The notes beneath the pieces are model-generated. The model saw nothing but the letters and a program-made list of their open reading frames with translations. It searched no databases and was not told the DNA's origin. The translations under genes and the position numbers were made by a program. A stretch of DNA of 64,000 nt from Prevotellaceae bacterium (GTDB taxonomy: Bacteria > Bacteroidota > Bacteroidia > Bacteroidales > Bacteroidaceae): the NCBI GenBank assembly GCA_015256945.1, contig JABZLB010000011.1, positions 13,158 through 77,157 on the forward strand. The letters are read 5' to 3'. Shown one piece after another: positions 16,210 through 25,399 of the stretch (within the stretch, counting starts at the first letter, position 1; every line of letters starts with the position of its first letter).

Positions 16210-17163
16210 CTATCTGCGTCCGAATTGGCCTCCGTTGCCAAATGTTCCACCTGTGGAATGGCCTCCGCCGAAGGTGCCTCCTGATGGTGCGCTTCCGCCA
16301 AAATCGCGTGTTCCAGGTGCAGGACTGTAAGAACGTGCAGGCGGATTACCCGCAGACGGAGCATCATAACCTCCGCGACTGCCTACGCCAAAGCTGCGAT
16401 TGCCGGCACTTGGGCTGAATGTGCGGTTGGGAGATGAACCGTCAGGTTCGAACGGACGCGCGTTACTCGGGCGTGTTACTGTTGTACGCGTGCTGCTTTC
16501 ACGGCTGTTTCCGAATGAGCGATAGTCGCGAAGGGGCGATGTTTCGCGTGTGTTGTTGTCGAACGTACGGTTACCGAATGTGCGGTTGCCGGTGTTATAT
16601 CCGCCACGTTGTTGAAAATCGCGTCCGTCAAAACGTGTTCCCCGCCCGTAGTCGCCGCGGTTAAAGCTGTCGCGCATGCCCCTGTGGTTGTTCGGATTAC
16701 CGAATGTTTGTCCGTAATACCAGCTGCGACCGCCGTTCATTCGCCAGCTGTGTCCGCCACGATAACTTACATAAATGTTCGGCTGCCCGAAGAAATAGTA
16801 GTCACGATGCGGGTAACGGGCGTATACTCCAAAGTGCCAATATCCTCCGTTCCAATAAAGAGGGCGATAGAAATACGATGCGTCGACATAGTTTCTATAC
16901 TGCCAGTCGTAGAGGATATAGCTTAAATCCAGATTGCGTTGTGTCCAGTAAGCACCATAAAGGTCGTCATATCGGTTGATGCTCATGAGGTAATCGAGAT
17001 TAATTTCATATGCAGCCTCATACTGTTCATCGGTAAGATCAAGCTCGTATGCCATCTTATCGGTAAGGAACAAGGCTTGTTCGCGTGCCTGAGCATAGCT
17101 CATAGCCGATGCACTTATGGTGATAGTGAAGAGCACTATAATAGCTAAAACTAACCTTTTCAT
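16210..17163 (-). CDS. Exported low-complexity Gly/Arg/Ser/Asn-rich protein
   Basis: A 317-residue protein starting at 17163 with a signal peptide ending ASA|MSY. Residues 25-65 form a helical segment (QAREQALFLTDKMAYELDL, TDEQYEAAYEINLDYL), somewhat like LTxxQ periplasmic proteins. A Tyr/Trp/Arg-rich part (65-140) follows, then a long Gly/Arg/Ser/Asn tail with repeated words such as TFGNRTF, RSFG and GGTFG. The open frame extends 25 codons upstream without a useful signal. I do not recognise a family with known function; similar composition occurs in exported Prevotella and Bacteroides hypotheticals. Confidence 0.8.
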   Translation of the reverse strand: MKRLVLAIIVLFTITISASAMSYAQAREQALFLTDKMAYELDLTDEQYEAAYEINLDYLMSINRYDDLYGAYWTQRNLDLSYILYDWQYRNYVDASYFYRPLYWNGGYWHFGVYARYPHRDYYFFGQPNIYVSYRGGHSWRMNGGRSWYYGQTFGNPNNHRGMRDSFNRGDYGRGTRFDGRDFQQRGGYNTGNRTFGNRTFDNNTRETSPLRDYRSFGNSRESSTRTTVTRPSNARPFEPDGSSPNRTFSPSAGNRSFGVGSRGGYDAPSAGNPPARSYSPAPGTRDFGGSAPSGGTFGGGHSTGGTFGNGGQFGRR

Positions 17164-17298
17164 ATCTATTCGTTTTATTGATTCAACATGATGTTTCTTT
17201 GTACGTTGCAAAAATAGACAGAAAAACAAGCGTGTCAAAAGGTTTTTCCCTAAACGGAGCGGGAAAAACCCTATAACGAAAGTTTCGGGTATATTGCG

Positions 17299-17328
17299 TT
17301 GGTGATCAGTGTTTTTTCTTTATCTTTG
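17299..17328 (+). promoter_or_regulatory. Promoter of the wzi-like gene
   Basis: TATCTTTG at 17321-17328 is an exact -7 element, and TTG at 17299-17301 stands 19 bases upstream. The ATG at 17339 is only 10 bases past the -7 element, so the leader is very short or absent. Confidence 0.65.
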
Positions 17329-17338
17329 TGGCAAAGAT

Positions 17339-18925
17339 ATGGTAAAGAACGTGAAAATACGAAAGTTGTGGGTTGTGTTGTTGTCGTTAGCCCCCGTGAG
17401 TTCTGCATCAGCACAGTATGCCTGGCAGCATAATCCTGATGAAAGAAGCCTTAAACCTGGTAATGATATTTCTTATATGGCCGAATGGCAAGGCTCTTTT
17501 TCGGACGGGCAGACGCCGCTATGGCTTAACGCCAACAAGCACGGACTGTCGTCATTAAGTAGTGTTAACGGCTATTTACGGGGCAAAATCAGTCGCTCCA
17601 TCGATGTCGACTCAGCACGTCGGTGGGCTGTTGGTTATGGCGTTGACGTGGTATTGCCGCTCCATTATACCAGCCACGCGGTTGTTCAGCAGGCTTATGT
17701 TGAAGGCAGATGGCTGCATGGTACGCTGACGATAGGGCAGAAGGAGCAGTCTTTACAGCTAAAAAACAACCGCTTAAGTACGGGATCGCAAACACTTGGC
17801 ATCAATGCACGCCCAGTTCCAGAGGTTAAAGTAGCACTCCCTCAATACTGGACGGTCCCGCTTACGCACGGATGGCTGGGCCTCAAAGGACATATTGCTT
17901 ATGGAAAACTGACCGACAGCCGTTGGGAACGCGATTTTACCCGTCAGCAATCCAAATATACCGACGGTGTATTTTACCATGACAAGGCCGGCTATTTAAA
18001 AATACAGAAGCCGTCTTCACGCTTTTCTGCCGAGCTGGGACTGGAGATGGGGGCTGTCTTTGGCGGCACAAGCTACCTGCCCCAGCGCGACGGAAGCATG
18101 CAGATAATGGAGAACAGCCGCAGCTTTTCAAGCTTTTTCCATGCACTCGTACCCGGTGGAGCCGATGTGCCTGAGCAAGGAACGTTCTACACTAACGCTC
18201 AGGGCGATGACCTTGGAAGCTGGATTGTACGACTGAATTACGAAGCACCGTCGTGGCGTTTGGGCGTTTATCTCGACAAATTCTTTGAGGATTCATCAGG
18301 TATGATATTTATGGACATGAACGATTGGGATACAGGCACCGACTGGCAAAAGCGCAAATCGTCACGAATGATGATATACGACTTTTGGAAAGACCAGCTT
18401 ATCGGAGCTGAATTAAATCTGAAACACGGGCGATGGGTGAAGAATATTGTTGTGGAATATCTTTATACGAAGTACCAGAGCGGCCCTGTTTATCACGACC
18501 ATACAATGAATTTAGGCGATGATATTGGTGGTCGCGACGAGTATTATAACCATTATATCTATGCCGGATGGCAGCACTGGGGGCAGGTTATGGGCAATCC
18601 GCTGTTCCGTTCACCTTTATATAATAAGGACGGTAGCATTAATGTTGACAACAATCGCTTTGTAGCCTTCCACCTTGGCTTTGACGGAGAGCCTGCGAAA
18701 AAGCTTAATTATCGAGTACTTGCCACTTATCAGCGAGGATTTGGAACGTATAGCAAGCCTTTCCTGAGTCCGAAAACAAATTTCAGTATCTTAGTAGAGG
18801 GGAGCTGTTTGTTTTCTCATCAATGGAAACTTACTGCGGCTTATGGTGCCGACTGGGGCCGTATTCTAGGGTCGCACAGCGGTATTCAGCTTACATTATC
18901 GAAATCAGGATTGTTTAATTTATGA
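17339..18925 (+). CDS. Capsule assembly Wzi family outer-membrane protein
   Basis: A 528-residue outer-membrane beta-barrel of the Wzi family, which helps anchor or assemble capsule on the cell surface. The signal peptide ends ASA|QYA. Typical stretches are MAEWQGSFSDGQTPLWLNAN (about 47-66), HGTLTIGQKEQ, a run of strands after residue 120 and a C-terminal strand ending in Leu-Phe-Asn-Leu. The start at 17339 is fixed by the promoter in the longer frame. It overlaps the next gene by four bases and heads the polysaccharide locus on the plus strand. Confidence 0.92.
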   Translation: MVKNVKIRKLWVVLLSLAPVSSASAQYAWQHNPDERSLKPGNDISYMAEWQGSFSDGQTPLWLNANKHGLSSLSSVNGYLRGKISRSIDVDSARRWAVGYGVDVVLPLHYTSHAVVQQAYVEGRWLHGTLTIGQKEQSLQLKNNRLSTGSQTLGINARPVPEVKVALPQYWTVPLTHGWLGLKGHIAYGKLTDSRWERDFTRQQSKYTDGVFYHDKAGYLKIQKPSSRFSAELGLEMGAVFGGTSYLPQRDGSMQIMENSRSFSSFFHALVPGGADVPEQGTFYTNAQGDDLGSWIVRLNYEAPSWRLGVYLDKFFEDSSGMIFMDMNDWDTGTDWQKRKSSRMMIYDFWKDQLIGAELNLKHGRWVKNIVVEYLYTKYQSGPVYHDHTMNLGDDIGGRDEYYNHYIYAGWQHWGQVMGNPLFRSPLYNKDGSINVDNNRFVAFHLGFDGEPAKKLNYRVLATYQRGFGTYSKPFLSPKTNFSILVEGSCLFSHQWKLTAAYGADWGRILGSHSGIQLTLSKSGLFNL

Positions 18926-19368
18926 AGAAAATCATCATATCTCTGCTGTGTTTTACGGCAGCAGCCATCGGTATGTCATCGTGTGATGGCATAGAAGTGT
19001 CGCACAATGGGAAGTTAGAAGGTTACTGGCACATCGTAGAATATGATACGTTAGCCACCGGAGGGGTTTGCGACATGTCGAAAAGTACCCTGTTTATTGG
19101 TGTGCAGATGCATCTGATGGGCTTTTATGATTCAAGCTCAACAGTGGCAAACCTCTTCTCTCATTTTGAAAAGGGCGACTCAACATTGCGTTTTTACGAC
19201 TTCTTTAGGGATGACAGGCTTGCCGGAGATCATCGTGAAACCGATACAAGTGCAACACGATTGTACGGCATCAACAATTTAAACGAAACGTTTTCTATTG
19301 AGCATATTTCATCGAACAGCCTTATTTTACGAAGTAATACTTTACGAATTAAGTTGCGAAAATTGTAA
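18922..19368 (+). CDS. Lipocalin-like lipoprotein next to wzi (DUF4847-like)
   Basis: A 148-residue lipoprotein with lipobox MSSC (Cys21). The mature part is strand-rich and starts with LEGYWHIVEYD, the type of first strand seen in small lipocalin-like domains. The ATGA overlap with the Wzi gene shows translational coupling. Bacteroidales capsule loci often carry such a gene here, and I associate it with DUF4847 from memory. Its role is unknown, perhaps assisting Wzi or polysaccharide display. Confidence 0.82.
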   Translation: MKKIIISLLCFTAAAIGMSSCDGIEVSHNGKLEGYWHIVEYDTLATGGVCDMSKSTLFIGVQMHLMGFYDSSSTVANLFSHFEKGDSTLRFYDFFRDDRLAGDHRETDTSATRLYGINNLNETFSIEHISSNSLILRSNTLRIKLRKL

Positions 19369-19433
19369 AAACACCTTCAAAGCATATTATAAAGCTGCTT
19401 ATCTTATAGCTTTATCGATTATCAAGAACATTA

Positions 19434-19470
19434 GGCCGCAGGAAAATTAACTCCCTGCGGCCGTTGCTTT
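19434..19470. terminator. Bidirectional terminator
   Basis: A 9-bp GC-rich stem (19434-19442 with 19454-19462) is followed by GTTGCTTTTT. It lies between convergent genes ending at 19368 and 19472. Confidence 0.75.
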
Positions 19471-19471
19471 T

Positions 19472-20047
19472 TCAGAATATTTTCCCGAAGATAATGTTTG
19501 TAAAGGTTTTCATTAATATCTTTATGTCGAACCACCAGCTGCGATGTTCCAAATAATAAAGGTCCAGATCTAACCTCCTCAGCATCTTTTCCATCGTGTC
19601 GGTATATCCATTATACAGCGTGGCATAGGAGGTAACGCCCGGCCTTATTTGGTATAACAGCGTATAACGCGGGTCTTTTTCTATTATTTTTTCGATATAA
19701 TACCTTCGCTCCGGCCTCGGTCCGATGAAAGCCATATTGCCTATAAACACGTTCCATAGCTGAGGAAGCTCGTCCAAATGATGCCTTCTGAGGAACGCTC
19801 CTACACGTGTAAGCCGGGTATCGCCGCTTATTTCAAGCAGCTGTGGCTCTCCTGTGGTCTCGGCTCCCATGTGCATACTTCTGAACTTATAAATGCGAAA
19901 AGGCTTACCGTGCAGTCCTATCCGCTCCTGACTAAATATAACAGGCTTGCCGTCTTCGATGTAAATAGCAAGTCCGCAGCACAGCAACAGCGGTGAAAAC
20001 ACAATTAAACATACGGCACTGAGCACACAATCGAAAGTTCTTTTCAT
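19472..20047 (-). CDS. Polyprenyl-phosphate sugar-1-phosphate transferase (small PGT)
   Basis: A 191-residue monotopic phosphoglycosyl transferase that starts a repeat unit by moving sugar-1-phosphate from a nucleotide sugar to undecaprenyl phosphate. It has one N-terminal reentrant hydrophobic segment (about 8-30), then YKFRSMHMGAE, the catalytic Asp-Glu dyad in HHLDELPQLWN (about 89-99) and IGPRPERRYY. A final block, RPGVTSYATLYNG, matches the family. Length is that of the catalytic domain alone (PglC-like). Its start overlaps the stop of the MraY/WecA-type gene by four bases. Confidence 0.93.
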   Translation of the reverse strand: MKRTFDCVLSAVCLIVFSPLLLCCGLAIYIEDGKPVIFSQERIGLHGKPFRIYKFRSMHMGAETTGEPQLLEISGDTRLTRVGAFLRRHHLDELPQLWNVFIGNMAFIGPRPERRYYIEKIIEKDPRYTLLYQIRPGVTSYATLYNGYTDTMEKMLRRLDLDLYYLEHRSWWFDIKILMKTFTNIIFGKIF

Positions 20048-21150
20048 GGTTGGCGCTCCTCCTGTATCTTGTGGCGTGTTGCCAAATTAAGGTATATGGT
20101 TAGCGCGGTATACAGTAAAATGTCAATAATCAGCATGAGCGTGAAGCTGTACGACAGGTAGAATACTGCACTGTTTATGGCTAAGAAGATGATGGCTATA
20201 AGGATAATGGTTATCAACGACTGGTGCATGGTTAGCCCATACCTTATTAATTTATGGTGTATATGGTTTTTGTCGGGATGGAAAGGCGACCTGTGTGTGC
20301 GAAGCCGGTGCAATATAACGCGTACAACATCGAACACAGGCACGAGCAATAATGACAGTGCAACAGGCATATGCCACGGATTAAAGGGCATGACGGCTGA
20401 ATTATCCATTGACAATTTAACCGAAAGGAAGCTGAGAATAAACCCTAAGGTAAGGCTCCCGCTGTCGCCCATGAATATTTTTTTATCCCTGTTGGGCCCG
20501 CCAAACAGGTTATAATACAAGTAGGGTATGAGCACACCCATCAGTCCTGCAATAAGAATACAGTATACATACAGCCCTTCTTCGTAGAACGCAAAAAGGA
20601 AACCAGCCAGAGCCATTTCGCTGATGCCCGCACATAAACCGTCTATACCGTCAATCAAATTCATGGCGTTTACTACAAAAACAATGGCAAAAACAGTGAA
20701 AGGTATGCCTAACCATGCCGGAATAGCATGGGCACCGCACAGCCCGTACAGGTTATTGATGTATAAACCTGATGCAGGAAGCAGCACGGCAGCCATAATC
20801 TGGACCGAGAATTTTATTCTGGCTCCAAGCCCGATGAGGTCGTCAATAATACCTAACGAATAAATAATGAGCAGGCTTAAAAGGAAAAAAGCCGACCAGA
20901 GATTGATTTGAATGATATGCCCTTTATATTCATAGCTTAGCATGGCCAACGCTAAAATAAACGCCAGAAGCATGCTGGGGATGAACGAAATGCCTCCAAG
21001 CCGGGGCACAAGATTCTTATGAACCTTACGCGAATTGGGTATATCAAATATCTTTCGTTTAAGGCAGAAGTTCAGTATATTTGGAATAGCAATAAACCCA
21101 CATACAGCACTTATGATAAGGGCAGAGATGATGACAATGGATATAGCCAT
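20044..21150 (-). CDS. MraY/WecA-type glycosyl-1-phosphate transferase
   Basis: A 368-residue polytopic membrane protein with about eleven hydrophobic segments. The family signatures are VPRLGGISF (about 48-56), NAMNLIDGIDGLCAG (about 161-175), FMGDSGSLTLGF (about 224-235) and the cytoplasmic HIHHKLIRYG (about 295-304). It should join HexNAc-1-phosphate to undecaprenyl phosphate. It is translationally coupled to a second, unrelated initiating transferase, an uncommon arrangement; either could start the chain or one may serve another glycan. Confidence 0.92.
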   Translation of the reverse strand: MAISIVIISALIISAVCGFIAIPNILNFCLKRKIFDIPNSRKVHKNLVPRLGGISFIPSMLLAFILALAMLSYEYKGHIIQINLWSAFFLLSLLIIYSLGIIDDLIGLGARIKFSVQIMAAVLLPASGLYINNLYGLCGAHAIPAWLGIPFTVFAIVFVVNAMNLIDGIDGLCAGISEMALAGFLFAFYEEGLYVYCILIAGLMGVLIPYLYYNLFGGPNRDKKIFMGDSGSLTLGFILSFLSVKLSMDNSAVMPFNPWHMPVALSLLLVPVFDVVRVILHRLRTHRSPFHPDKNHIHHKLIRYGLTMHQSLITIILIAIIFLAINSAVFYLSYSFTLMLIIDILLYTALTIYLNLATRHKIQEERQP

Positions 21151-21247
21151 TTATGTTTTTTTCTTTTCGCTTTAATAATAAAACCATAATGTCTGTAAAT
21201 TATTGTATATACGCTGTAAAAATGTTAAGAAAAAATCGTAATGGTCG

Positions 21248-21336
21248 TTGTGTGGCGGCCGTCAGCAACGCGTACGGCGGTCGCCGAACAATGCGTATGA
21301 CGGTCGTCAACAGCGTGTACGACGGCCGCCAAACGA
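21248..21336. repeat. 89-bp paired-palindrome repeat, copy 2
   Basis: Same two-unit structure and length as copy 1: GGCGGCCGTCAGCAACGCG and CGGTCGCCGAACAATG in the left unit, GACGGTCGTCAACAGCG and GACGGCCGCCAAACGA in the right. It lies between divergent genes (starts at 21150 and 21474), the only gene-free stretch over 300 bases in this locus. Confidence 0.85.
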
Positions 21337-21473
21337 TGACCTTATAACCATAAAACAACAGGATAATAAACGATAATGCAGTAGCTTTATGTCTAAAAAT
21401 ATTACACAAAACAGAAGAAACGGTACAATAAACGCACGGCGAAATAAGTTATTGATAGTAAAGACGTCATCAG

Positions 21474-22247
21474 ATGAAAGTTTCAATTATAACCGTAACC
21501 TACAACAGTGCTGCAACCGTAGAAGACACTATCCTGTCGGTGCTTAGGCAAACTTATCCTGATATTGAATATATTGTTGTTGATGGAGGTTCAAAAGACA
21601 GGACGATGGCGCTTGTAAAACGGTATGAAACTGCTTTCGGCGGTAGGCTTAAATGGGTTTCCGAACCCGACAAAGGCATATACGATGCCATGAACAAGGG
21701 CATAAGGATGGCTTCGGGAGAGGTGGCTGGCATTCTCAATTCGGACGATTACTATACCTCTGATGATGTAATTGCCAATATGGTACAGGCCTTTCGTGAT
21801 GATGTTGATGCGGTATATGGCGACGTTCATTTTGTTCGCGACGGGCAGCCGCACAGATGTGTGCGTTACTACTCGTCGAAAGGGTTCCGTCCCTTGTGGC
21901 TTCGTTTCGGCTTTATGCCTGCGCATCCGTCGTTCTACCTGCGTAAAAGTGTGTATGACAGGGCAGGCGAGTACAGGCTTGACTATCGTATCGGGGCCGA
22001 CTATGAGATGATGGTACGCTTGTTTTATACGTATAAGATAAGGGCAAAATATCTGTCGCAGGACTTTGTAACGATGCGAACGGGAGGTGCCAGCACCCGA
22101 AACATGCGGAGCCGGCTTACATTAATAGCCGAAGATGTGAGGGCATGCCGCGACAATGGCGTTTATACCAACACGCTGATGATATGTACAAAGTTTGCTT
22201 ATAAGTTTATAGGCTTGTTGCGCAGGGGCAGTAAATGCCGTCCGTAA
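21474..22247 (+). CDS. Family 2 glycosyltransferase
   Basis: A 257-residue GT-A fold transferase. The nucleotide-sugar site starts SIITVTYNSAATVEDTI (about 4-20), with VVDGGSKDRT (about 35-44), KGIYDAMNKGI (about 66-76) and the metal-binding NSDDYY (about 88-93). It resembles WcaA-type enzymes that extend exopolysaccharide repeats. It is the only plus-strand gene between the initiating transferases and the rest of the polysaccharide operon, and converges with the next gene. Confidence 0.92.
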   Translation: MKVSIITVTYNSAATVEDTILSVLRQTYPDIEYIVVDGGSKDRTMALVKRYETAFGGRLKWVSEPDKGIYDAMNKGIRMASGEVAGILNSDDYYTSDDVIANMVQAFRDDVDAVYGDVHFVRDGQPHRCVRYYSSKGFRPLWLRFGFMPAHPSFYLRKSVYDRAGEYRLDYRIGADYEMMVRLFYTYKIRAKYLSQDFVTMRTGGASTRNMRSRLTLIAEDVRACRDNGVYTNTLMICTKFAYKFIGLLRRGSKCRP

Positions 22248-22269
22248 AGGCTTTGTGCAGTTGCTTTTC

Positions 22270-23499
22270 TTATGGGTTTACCAACCTTTCATACAGTTTA
22301 AAATACGCATTAAAGCAATCTTCGCCCCTGAAATATTGTTCGGCTCTTGCACGGCATGAGGCTGTGAACTGTGCCTTTCCCCTTTCCTTTATCTGACGTA
22401 TGAGCATGGCTGCCTGCTCAACGTTGCCTTGTGGGATAACAAAACCGGTGTTATCGTTAACAGCTTCGGGGCTTCCACCTGTGTCATAAGTAATTAAAGG
22501 TGTGCCGCATGCAATGGCTTCGAGGTTGGTTGTAGGGTAATTGTCTTCCCATGTAGGATTAAAATATACCATCGCTGTCGAATAAAGCGCAACCAGTTCG
22601 GTCACGTTCTGTGTGCGTGGAATGCCTGTTATGCCTGCGGGCAGGGCCTTAAGCTCGCTCTTGTTAAGGCCAACGAGCACTATTGTATAGCTGTCGTCGA
22701 GCAGGGTTCGGAGCTTGAGGAAGTCGGGTAAGCCTTTATGATACCAGTTTGAAGCCACGCCAAGTATAATGTTTTGTGCGTGTGGAATGCCATATTTCTG
22801 CCTGATGACCGTTGAATTGGCCTGCGGACAGAACACTGATGTGTCGATACCGTTATGGATGGTAAGTCTGTTGACGTTACGAAGAAACGATTGTCCTACC
22901 TGCTTTTCGAGCCAATGGCTTACGGTAACCAGCGTAAGATTGTTGACAGACAGAAATGCACGCTTCTTGTCTTCGAAGTTCTGATACGACCTGTCAACAA
23001 GCCAGCTCCGGGGATAAGTGCGTAAATTGGGACAGTTTTCGCAATGGGTCTTCCACTTTTCGCAGTGAATGTACATGTAATGCGCACAGTGACCGGTGAA
23101 CGCCCAGCAGTCGTGAAGTGTCCATACCGTAGGAACGGCTGTTTGTTTAAGGTATTCAAACAGCATGGGATAGTTGAGATAATACCCGTGTATGTTGTGT
23201 AAGTGAACAATGTCGGGGTGTACCGTGTCGATGTATTGCAGGAGACGGCGGGTAGCTTGTTTCGACATCAGCCCGTGATTATCCAGCAGTCGGCTTGCCA
23301 GCCCGTGTATACGCTCGTCCCGGTTGCTGCCAATGTGGTAGAGGTTTGAGCGGCTCGGGTTCATCCATCTGCCGTAAGCCATGTAGCTTTCCCAGCCGTT
23401 GTTGATAGCTATCTGCCCAATGCTTTCGGCAATTTTGCCATGTGAACCCCAGTTGGCTGTAATATTGATTTGCAGAAGCCTCTTTTTTCTGTCGGTCAT
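22270..23499 (-). CDS. Family 4 glycosyltransferase
   Basis: A 409-residue GT-B fold enzyme. The N-terminal acceptor domain has LLQINITANWGSHGKIAES and the motif HLHNIHGYYLNYP, typical of a Bacteroidetes GT4 group. The donor domain has ILGVASNWYHKGL, VGLN and the EX7E-like YFNPTWEDNYPTTNLEAI (about 317-335) with CGTPLITYDTGGSPE. A Cys/His-rich stretch near 130-160 (HDCWAFTGHCAHY) is also usual for this group. It lies three bases after the deacetylase gene. Confidence 0.92.
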   Translation of the reverse strand: MTDRKKRLLQINITANWGSHGKIAESIGQIAINNGWESYMAYGRWMNPSRSNLYHIGSNRDERIHGLASRLLDNHGLMSKQATRRLLQYIDTVHPDIVHLHNIHGYYLNYPMLFEYLKQTAVPTVWTLHDCWAFTGHCAHYMYIHCEKWKTHCENCPNLRTYPRSWLVDRSYQNFEDKKRAFLSVNNLTLVTVSHWLEKQVGQSFLRNVNRLTIHNGIDTSVFCPQANSTVIRQKYGIPHAQNIILGVASNWYHKGLPDFLKLRTLLDDSYTIVLVGLNKSELKALPAGITGIPRTQNVTELVALYSTAMVYFNPTWEDNYPTTNLEAIACGTPLITYDTGGSPEAVNDNTGFVIPQGNVEQAAMLIRQIKERGKAQFTASCRARAEQYFRGEDCFNAYFKLYERLVNP

Positions 23500-23502
23500 A
23501 CC

Positions 23503-24300
23503 TTATTCAAAGTTTTTCTTACAGCTCAGGAAGTAGAAGAGATGACGCTTGGGCCAGAACGGCTCGAAATGGCGACGGTTGATTACTTTGCCGCTAAAGG
23601 AGAAATAATGCTTATAATCAGACTGTGAGAACACGTAGGGATAGCAGCTGCATGCTATTTCAATCGACTTTTCGTTAGCCTCCGACAGTTTGCCGTAGGG
23701 GAAAGCAAAGTAGCGGCATGGCTTGCCTGTCTGCTCTTCAATAATATGTTTACACGTACAAATTTGGTAGCGGAGCACTTCCTCGTCCGATGTATTGATC
23801 ATGTAATGGTCCATGGTATGGGCGCCGATAATGTGGCCACGATTGGCGAGTTCTTTCAGCTGGCTCCAGCGCATGGGACGTTTATGGTGGGTTAAAACAA
23901 TGTGCTCGTTGAAGTTTTCAATGTATTTGTCGTCGCCTTCCACATAGTTTGGACTGATGAAAAGGCAGGCATTTACGCCGAATTCTTCAAGAACAGGACA
24001 GAAATAATCGTAGCATTCAGTAAAACCGTCGTCGAAAGTGAAAGCCACCAACGGCTCTGCGGGCTGCTCGTGCTGCGCTATTTTCTGTACGGCATCTTCG
24101 AAATTGATGAACCTTACATACTGTGACAGCTCCTGAAGCAAGGCCTGGAACGTTTCGGGTTCGGCCTCATTCAGTATGCGATGGCCGTTAAGGATATGCA
24201 CTCCGGGCTGTGGTTTGCTGAAGTTTCCAAGTATATTCAGTATGATGTTACGTGCAAAAGAGCGTAGCTTAAAATAAGTAGTATCGGTGTTAGTGGGCAT
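23503..24300 (-). CDS. Polysaccharide deacetylase (NodB domain)
   Basis: A 265-residue carbohydrate esterase family 4 protein. The NodB domain shows TFDDGF (Asp90/Asp91) and GAHTMDHY (His161 and His165), giving the Asp-His-His metal triad, and FAFPYGK as the later motif. It should remove N-acetyl groups from amino sugars of the polysaccharide or its precursor. No signal peptide is visible, so it may act on the lipid-linked intermediate at the inner face. It overlaps the preceding glycosyltransferase gene by 11 bases. Confidence 0.9.
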   Translation of the reverse strand: MPTNTDTTYFKLRSFARNIILNILGNFSKPQPGVHILNGHRILNEAEPETFQALLQELSQYVRFINFEDAVQKIAQHEQPAEPLVAFTFDDGFTECYDYFCPVLEEFGVNACLFISPNYVEGDDKYIENFNEHIVLTHHKRPMRWSQLKELANRGHIIGAHTMDHYMINTSDEEVLRYQICTCKHIIEEQTGKPCRYFAFPYGKLSEANEKSIEIACSCYPYVFSQSDYKHYFSFSGKVINRRHFEPFWPKRHLFYFLSCKKNFE

Positions 24301-25399
24301 GAAGAACCTCCTTAATTGTTTTTATTTGGTAATGAATGTTCCATAAGCGGTCAATCTCGTTGTAGGCCTTGTGTCGTGTTTCTTCACGTTGTGCAGGAGT
24401 TTTACTTGTCCATTTGCTCATGAAATCAGCCAAACTCCGGGTGTTGTCTTTCTCAAAGAAGTCGCCTGTAACACCCGGAGTGATGGCCTCAAACTCAGGA
24501 TTCTGATAAGAAAAGTCGTTATGGGTGATGACCGGACAGCCGAAAGACAGCGCGTGTATGGCAGTAAGGCCTACGTTTCCCGGCGATACGCATACGGCAG
24601 CATCGAAGAACAGCTGACCTATAATGCGGTCATCGTAACACGGTCCGTACATCCATACGTTGGCTTGCAAGCCTTGTTGTTTGGCGTAGCTTTCTAAATT
24701 TACACCCTCTACGTCCTTACCGATGAACACAACATTGACCGGACGGCCTTCGTCTTTGAGCATTTTCATGCTGTCTATGAGCATTTCGAGCTTCTTCCAC
24801 TTCTGTATTCTTCCACAGTAAATGACGGTAGGGAGGTTGTTTTTGAAGTGAGAAGCGTACACGTCGCTGGGTTTAAGGGTTGCGCGCAGGGCCTTTTCGC
24901 GGTCTGAATCCATTGAATTGGCAATGCAAAACATTCGATTTGGGTCAAAGCCCATGCCCTCCATCAAACGCATGGCATACCTGTTGTAGAGCATAAGCGT
25001 GCTGAATTGTTTGTAGAATATTTTTTTGATGAACCCCTTTATCAGGCTTTCGCGTCCGTACCAACCGTGTGTCCATGCAATGGTTCTTTTGCCAAGCAGG
25101 CGGCAAAGAACAAGAATAACCCATGATGACAGGCAGAAAGGTTCGCCGTCGAGAATATAATATTTGTAAGGTTTAAACACTAACCTGATGCTCCCGCTCT
25201 GCCAATAGAACGGGCCTATGAAACGGTTTCGGAGCGTTTTGCGGTATCCTGTGAGCACATGATAGTTGAAAACCTTCAGCCTGGTGCGCACATGATTGCC
25301 GATATAGAAGTCGCAGCCAATCTCCTTATCTATTAAAGAGAAGATGGGTTCGCGATAATGAGGGGCAATATTGGTGATAAAACAGCGATTATTCTTCAT
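24290..25399 (-). CDS. Glycosyltransferase (GT4-like)
   Basis: A 369-residue GT-B type enzyme. It starts with ITNIAPHYREPIFS, usual for a Bacteroidetes capsule transferase group. The donor half has VIYCGRIQKWKKLEMLIDSM (about 195-214), VVFIGKDVEG and an EX7E-like region around SPGNVGLTAIHALSFGCPVI, where the first Glu is replaced by Asn-Val-Gly, so the motif is atypical. Overlaps on both sides (polymerase 11 bases, deacetylase 11 bases) show tight coupling. Confidence 0.88.
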   Translation of the reverse strand: MKNNRCFITNIAPHYREPIFSLIDKEIGCDFYIGNHVRTRLKVFNYHVLTGYRKTLRNRFIGPFYWQSGSIRLVFKPYKYYILDGEPFCLSSWVILVLCRLLGKRTIAWTHGWYGRESLIKGFIKKIFYKQFSTLMLYNRYAMRLMEGMGFDPNRMFCIANSMDSDREKALRATLKPSDVYASHFKNNLPTVIYCGRIQKWKKLEMLIDSMKMLKDEGRPVNVVFIGKDVEGVNLESYAKQQGLQANVWMYGPCYDDRIIGQLFFDAAVCVSPGNVGLTAIHALSFGCPVITHNDFSYQNPEFEAITPGVTGDFFEKDNTRSLADFMSKWTSKTPAQREETRHKAYNEIDRLWNIHYQIKTIKEVLHAH

